From Bacillota bacterium (GTDB taxonomy: Bacteria; Bacillota; Clostridia; Acetivibrionales; DTU013), in NCBI GenBank assembly GCA_023418915.1, contig JAEZYU010000050.1, forward strand, positions 62,001-126,000: a DNA stretch of 64,000 nt, in the 5' to 3' direction. The notes under the pieces are model-generated. The model made no database searches, was not told where the DNA came from, and worked only from the letters and a program-made list of their open reading frames with translations. Within the stretch, counting starts at the first letter, position 1. Each line of letters starts with the position of its first letter. Below are positions 62,714 to 64,000 of the stretch, piece after piece. The translations under genes were made by a program, and so were the position numbers.

Positions 62714-63532
62714 TTATAGACTTTTTAGATACTGTATACTGATTTGTGCACATTCGACAGATGTATTACCCATAGATGGTCTGTCCTGCTCTACAACGAC
62801 CCACTGTGTACCTGCGTCGCTGCAGGCTTTGAGTATTTCTTCAAAGTTTTGTACACCGAGGCCTAAAGGACGAAATTCAAAGGCTGCTGCTTCTTCTTTC
62901 TTTGCATCGTCCTTTATCCCAATGAGGTCATACATTTTCTCCGGTCTTTTGCCAGGCATGACAAAATCCTTAAGATGCACGATCGGCGAGCGTCCTGTGT
63001 ATTTTCTGATATACTCTGATGGATTTTCTCCGGCGACATTTACCCAGCATGTGTCTATTTCAGTTTTTAGCAGATCTTCAGAAACACTTCCGTATAGTAT
63101 ATCCAATGCATACTTGCCGTCTATTTTCTCAAATTCAAAGTCATGGTTATGGTAAAGCAACGTAAGGCCGGATGCCTTTGCAGCTTTACCGATTTTCTCG
63201 GCTCCTTCGATAACTTCATTGAATCTTTCACCGTTGGGACGATATTCGGGTGTGAGGTATGGTATTACGATATAACTGCAGCCTATTTCGGCATACTCAC
63301 TGATGATCCTCTCCGGAGCTCCGATCATATCAGTAAAGGGGACATGAGCCGACAATGGGGCCAGTCCGATGTCCTTTAGTGCCTTGCTGATTTCTGTGGG
63401 TTTTTTGCCATAAAGCCCGGCAAATTCAACACCATCATATCCGAAGGCTTTTATCCTTTCGAGTGTTGCTGAGAAATCATTTTCGAGTACATCCCTAACG
63501 GAATACAGCTGCAATGCTATTGGAAACATCAT
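62714..63532 (-). CDS. Sugar phosphate isomerase/epimerase (TIM barrel)
   Basis: This 272-residue protein begins PIALQLYSVRDVLENDF and shows the barrel motifs YDGVEFAGLYG, TLLYHNHDFEFEK, TEIDTCWVNVAG, VHLKDFV and VVVEQD. These are the metal and substrate ligands of keto-sugar isomerases. It resembles the second domain of the fusion at 27888-29741 more than the separate isomerase at 25442. AGGAGGA precedes ATG 63532. It is divergent from the AraC gene at the window end, its likely regulator. Confidence 0.9.
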   Translation of the reverse strand: MMFPIALQLYSVRDVLENDFSATLERIKAFGYDGVEFAGLYGKKPTEISKALKDIGLAPLSAHVPFTDMIGAPERIISEYAEIGCSYIVIPYLTPEYRPNGERFNEVIEGAEKIGKAAKASGLTLLYHNHDFEFEKIDGKYALDILYGSVSEDLLKTEIDTCWVNVAGENPSEYIRKYTGRSPIVHLKDFVMPGKRPEKMYDLIGIKDDAKKEEAAAFEFRPLGLGVQNFEEILKACSDAGTQWVVVEQDRPSMGNTSVECAQISIQYLKSL

Positions 63533-63699
63533 AAGCGGTTCCTCCTGTTTTGAGTTGTGGTGAATTATTTACTACAATTGCATTTTAGGTCAGGTAGTGT
63601 TATTATTCAAGCAAAAGAGAGGTTATTATTAGCCAAATATTGCTGTGTTTATTAAATGACGAAGATCATTTTGAAACGATATCACAAACAGGCTGTTTT

Positions 63700-63770
63700 T
63701 ATTAAGGCTGCAATAGGAGTTATTTTATTAGGAGGCTGCAATAGGAACTGTTTTATTAGGAAGGCTGCTT
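63700..63770 (+). repeat. Short tandem repeat before the AraC gene
   Basis: GGCTGCAATAGGA...TTTTATTAGGA units of ~32 bp occur about two and a half times; the last one supplies the TTAGGAAGG ribosome binding site of the next gene. The rest of 63533-63699 is AT-rich and holds the divergent promoter region. Confidence 0.7.
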
Positions 63771-64000
63771 ATGAAATTTTTCTATGAGAACAAGGATTTG
63801 TCTGTCAGGGCGTCATATGGAAGTAGTTTAGCATTTGGGGCACACCTGCACAATCATATCGAATTGGCATATATGATGGAGGGACGTACAAGGCTTCTGG
63901 TAGATTCGAAGGAGTACATCGTCTGTGCCGGAGATGCATTTATCATTTTTCCGAACCAGATACATCAGTACAAGAAAATAGATCATGAGAGGTACTTTCT
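63771..64000 (+). CDS. AraC family regulator, N-terminal part (runs off the window)
   Basis: ATG 63771 starts ~76 residues of a cupin sensor: FGAHLHNHIELAYMMEGRTR with the His pair, and GDAFIIFPNQIHQYKK. The DNA-binding end lies outside the window. By position (divergent from an isomerase and an oxidoreductase) it should control those genes, mirroring the module at 24-30 kb. Confidence 0.82.
   Translation, partial: MKFFYENKDLSVRASYGSSLAFGAHLHNHIELAYMMEGRTRLLVDSKEYIVCAGDAFIIFPNQIHQYKKIDHERYF

Overview
The window looks like the chromosome of an anaerobic, low-to-moderate GC Gram-positive bacterium of the class Clostridia. The signs are strong AGGAGG-type ribosome binding sites, an SLH-anchored surface protein, an [FeFe]-hydrogenase domain, LplB/YtcP-type sugar transporters, MATE and ACR3 transporters, a CD3324-type small protein, and many Rho-independent terminators. 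I cannot name a species. No complete transposase is visible, yet short palindromic and tandem repeats are very abundant and have visibly reshaped genes.

Layout. 1-4.6 kb: end of a carbohydrate ABC importer (binding protein and two permeases) and a MATE efflux pump. 4.7-7.5 kb: a 40-bp tandem repeat array, smpB, and ssrA (tmRNA). The T-loop of the tmRNA gene is split by about 0.5 kb with group I intron hallmarks; a frameshifted LAGLIDADG homing endonuclease follows on the opposite strand. A family of palindromes sits upstream of and inside the split tmRNA gene. 7.6-12.2 kb: hypothetical genes, a MerR-led operon with a textbook 19-bp-spacer promoter, and an AraC regulator. 12.8-18.6 kb: one giant GLUG-repeat/SLH surface protein. 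18.6-22.2 kb: an arsenic resistance operon (arsR, permease, thioredoxin-like protein, ACR3 pump, arsC) with two ArsR-like operators. 22.3-24.3 kb: wrecked MerR regulator plus a two-gene ABC exporter. 24.3-29.8 kb: AraC-controlled sugar metabolism (TIM-barrel isomerases, Gfo/Idh/MocA oxidoreductases and a fusion of both). 30-30.6 kb: cold-shock and zinc-ribbon proteins.

30.8-41.3 kb holds the most striking system: a complete chemosensory cluster (MCP, hydrogenase-MCP fusion, CheA-CheW-REC, CheW, CheB, CheR, CheY, CheX). One receptor carries two [4Fe-4S] clusters, an H-cluster domain with all four expected cysteine ligands, and a further Fe-S motif in place of a ligand-binding domain. This suggests chemosensing of H2 or redox state.

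41.4-64 kb is a repeat-rich accessory stretch. It contains a scrambled, partly inverted remnant of a kinase-dehydrogenase-aldolase operon, then GNAT, CD3324-type, glycosyltransferase, NUDIX, DbpA-type helicase, MnmD-like methyltransferase, pyrophosphatase, lipoprotein, endonuclease, MarR-CPBP and ABC exporter genes. The window ends in a second AraC/isomerase/oxidoreductase module. Three unrelated genes here end in Arg-Gly-Gln-Ala/Val because a dispersed repeat supplies their stop codon. Another copy of the same repeat encodes the linker of the isomerase fusion. No homology search, folding program or alignment was run: family calls come from recognisable motifs, and RNA structures from base pairing by eye.
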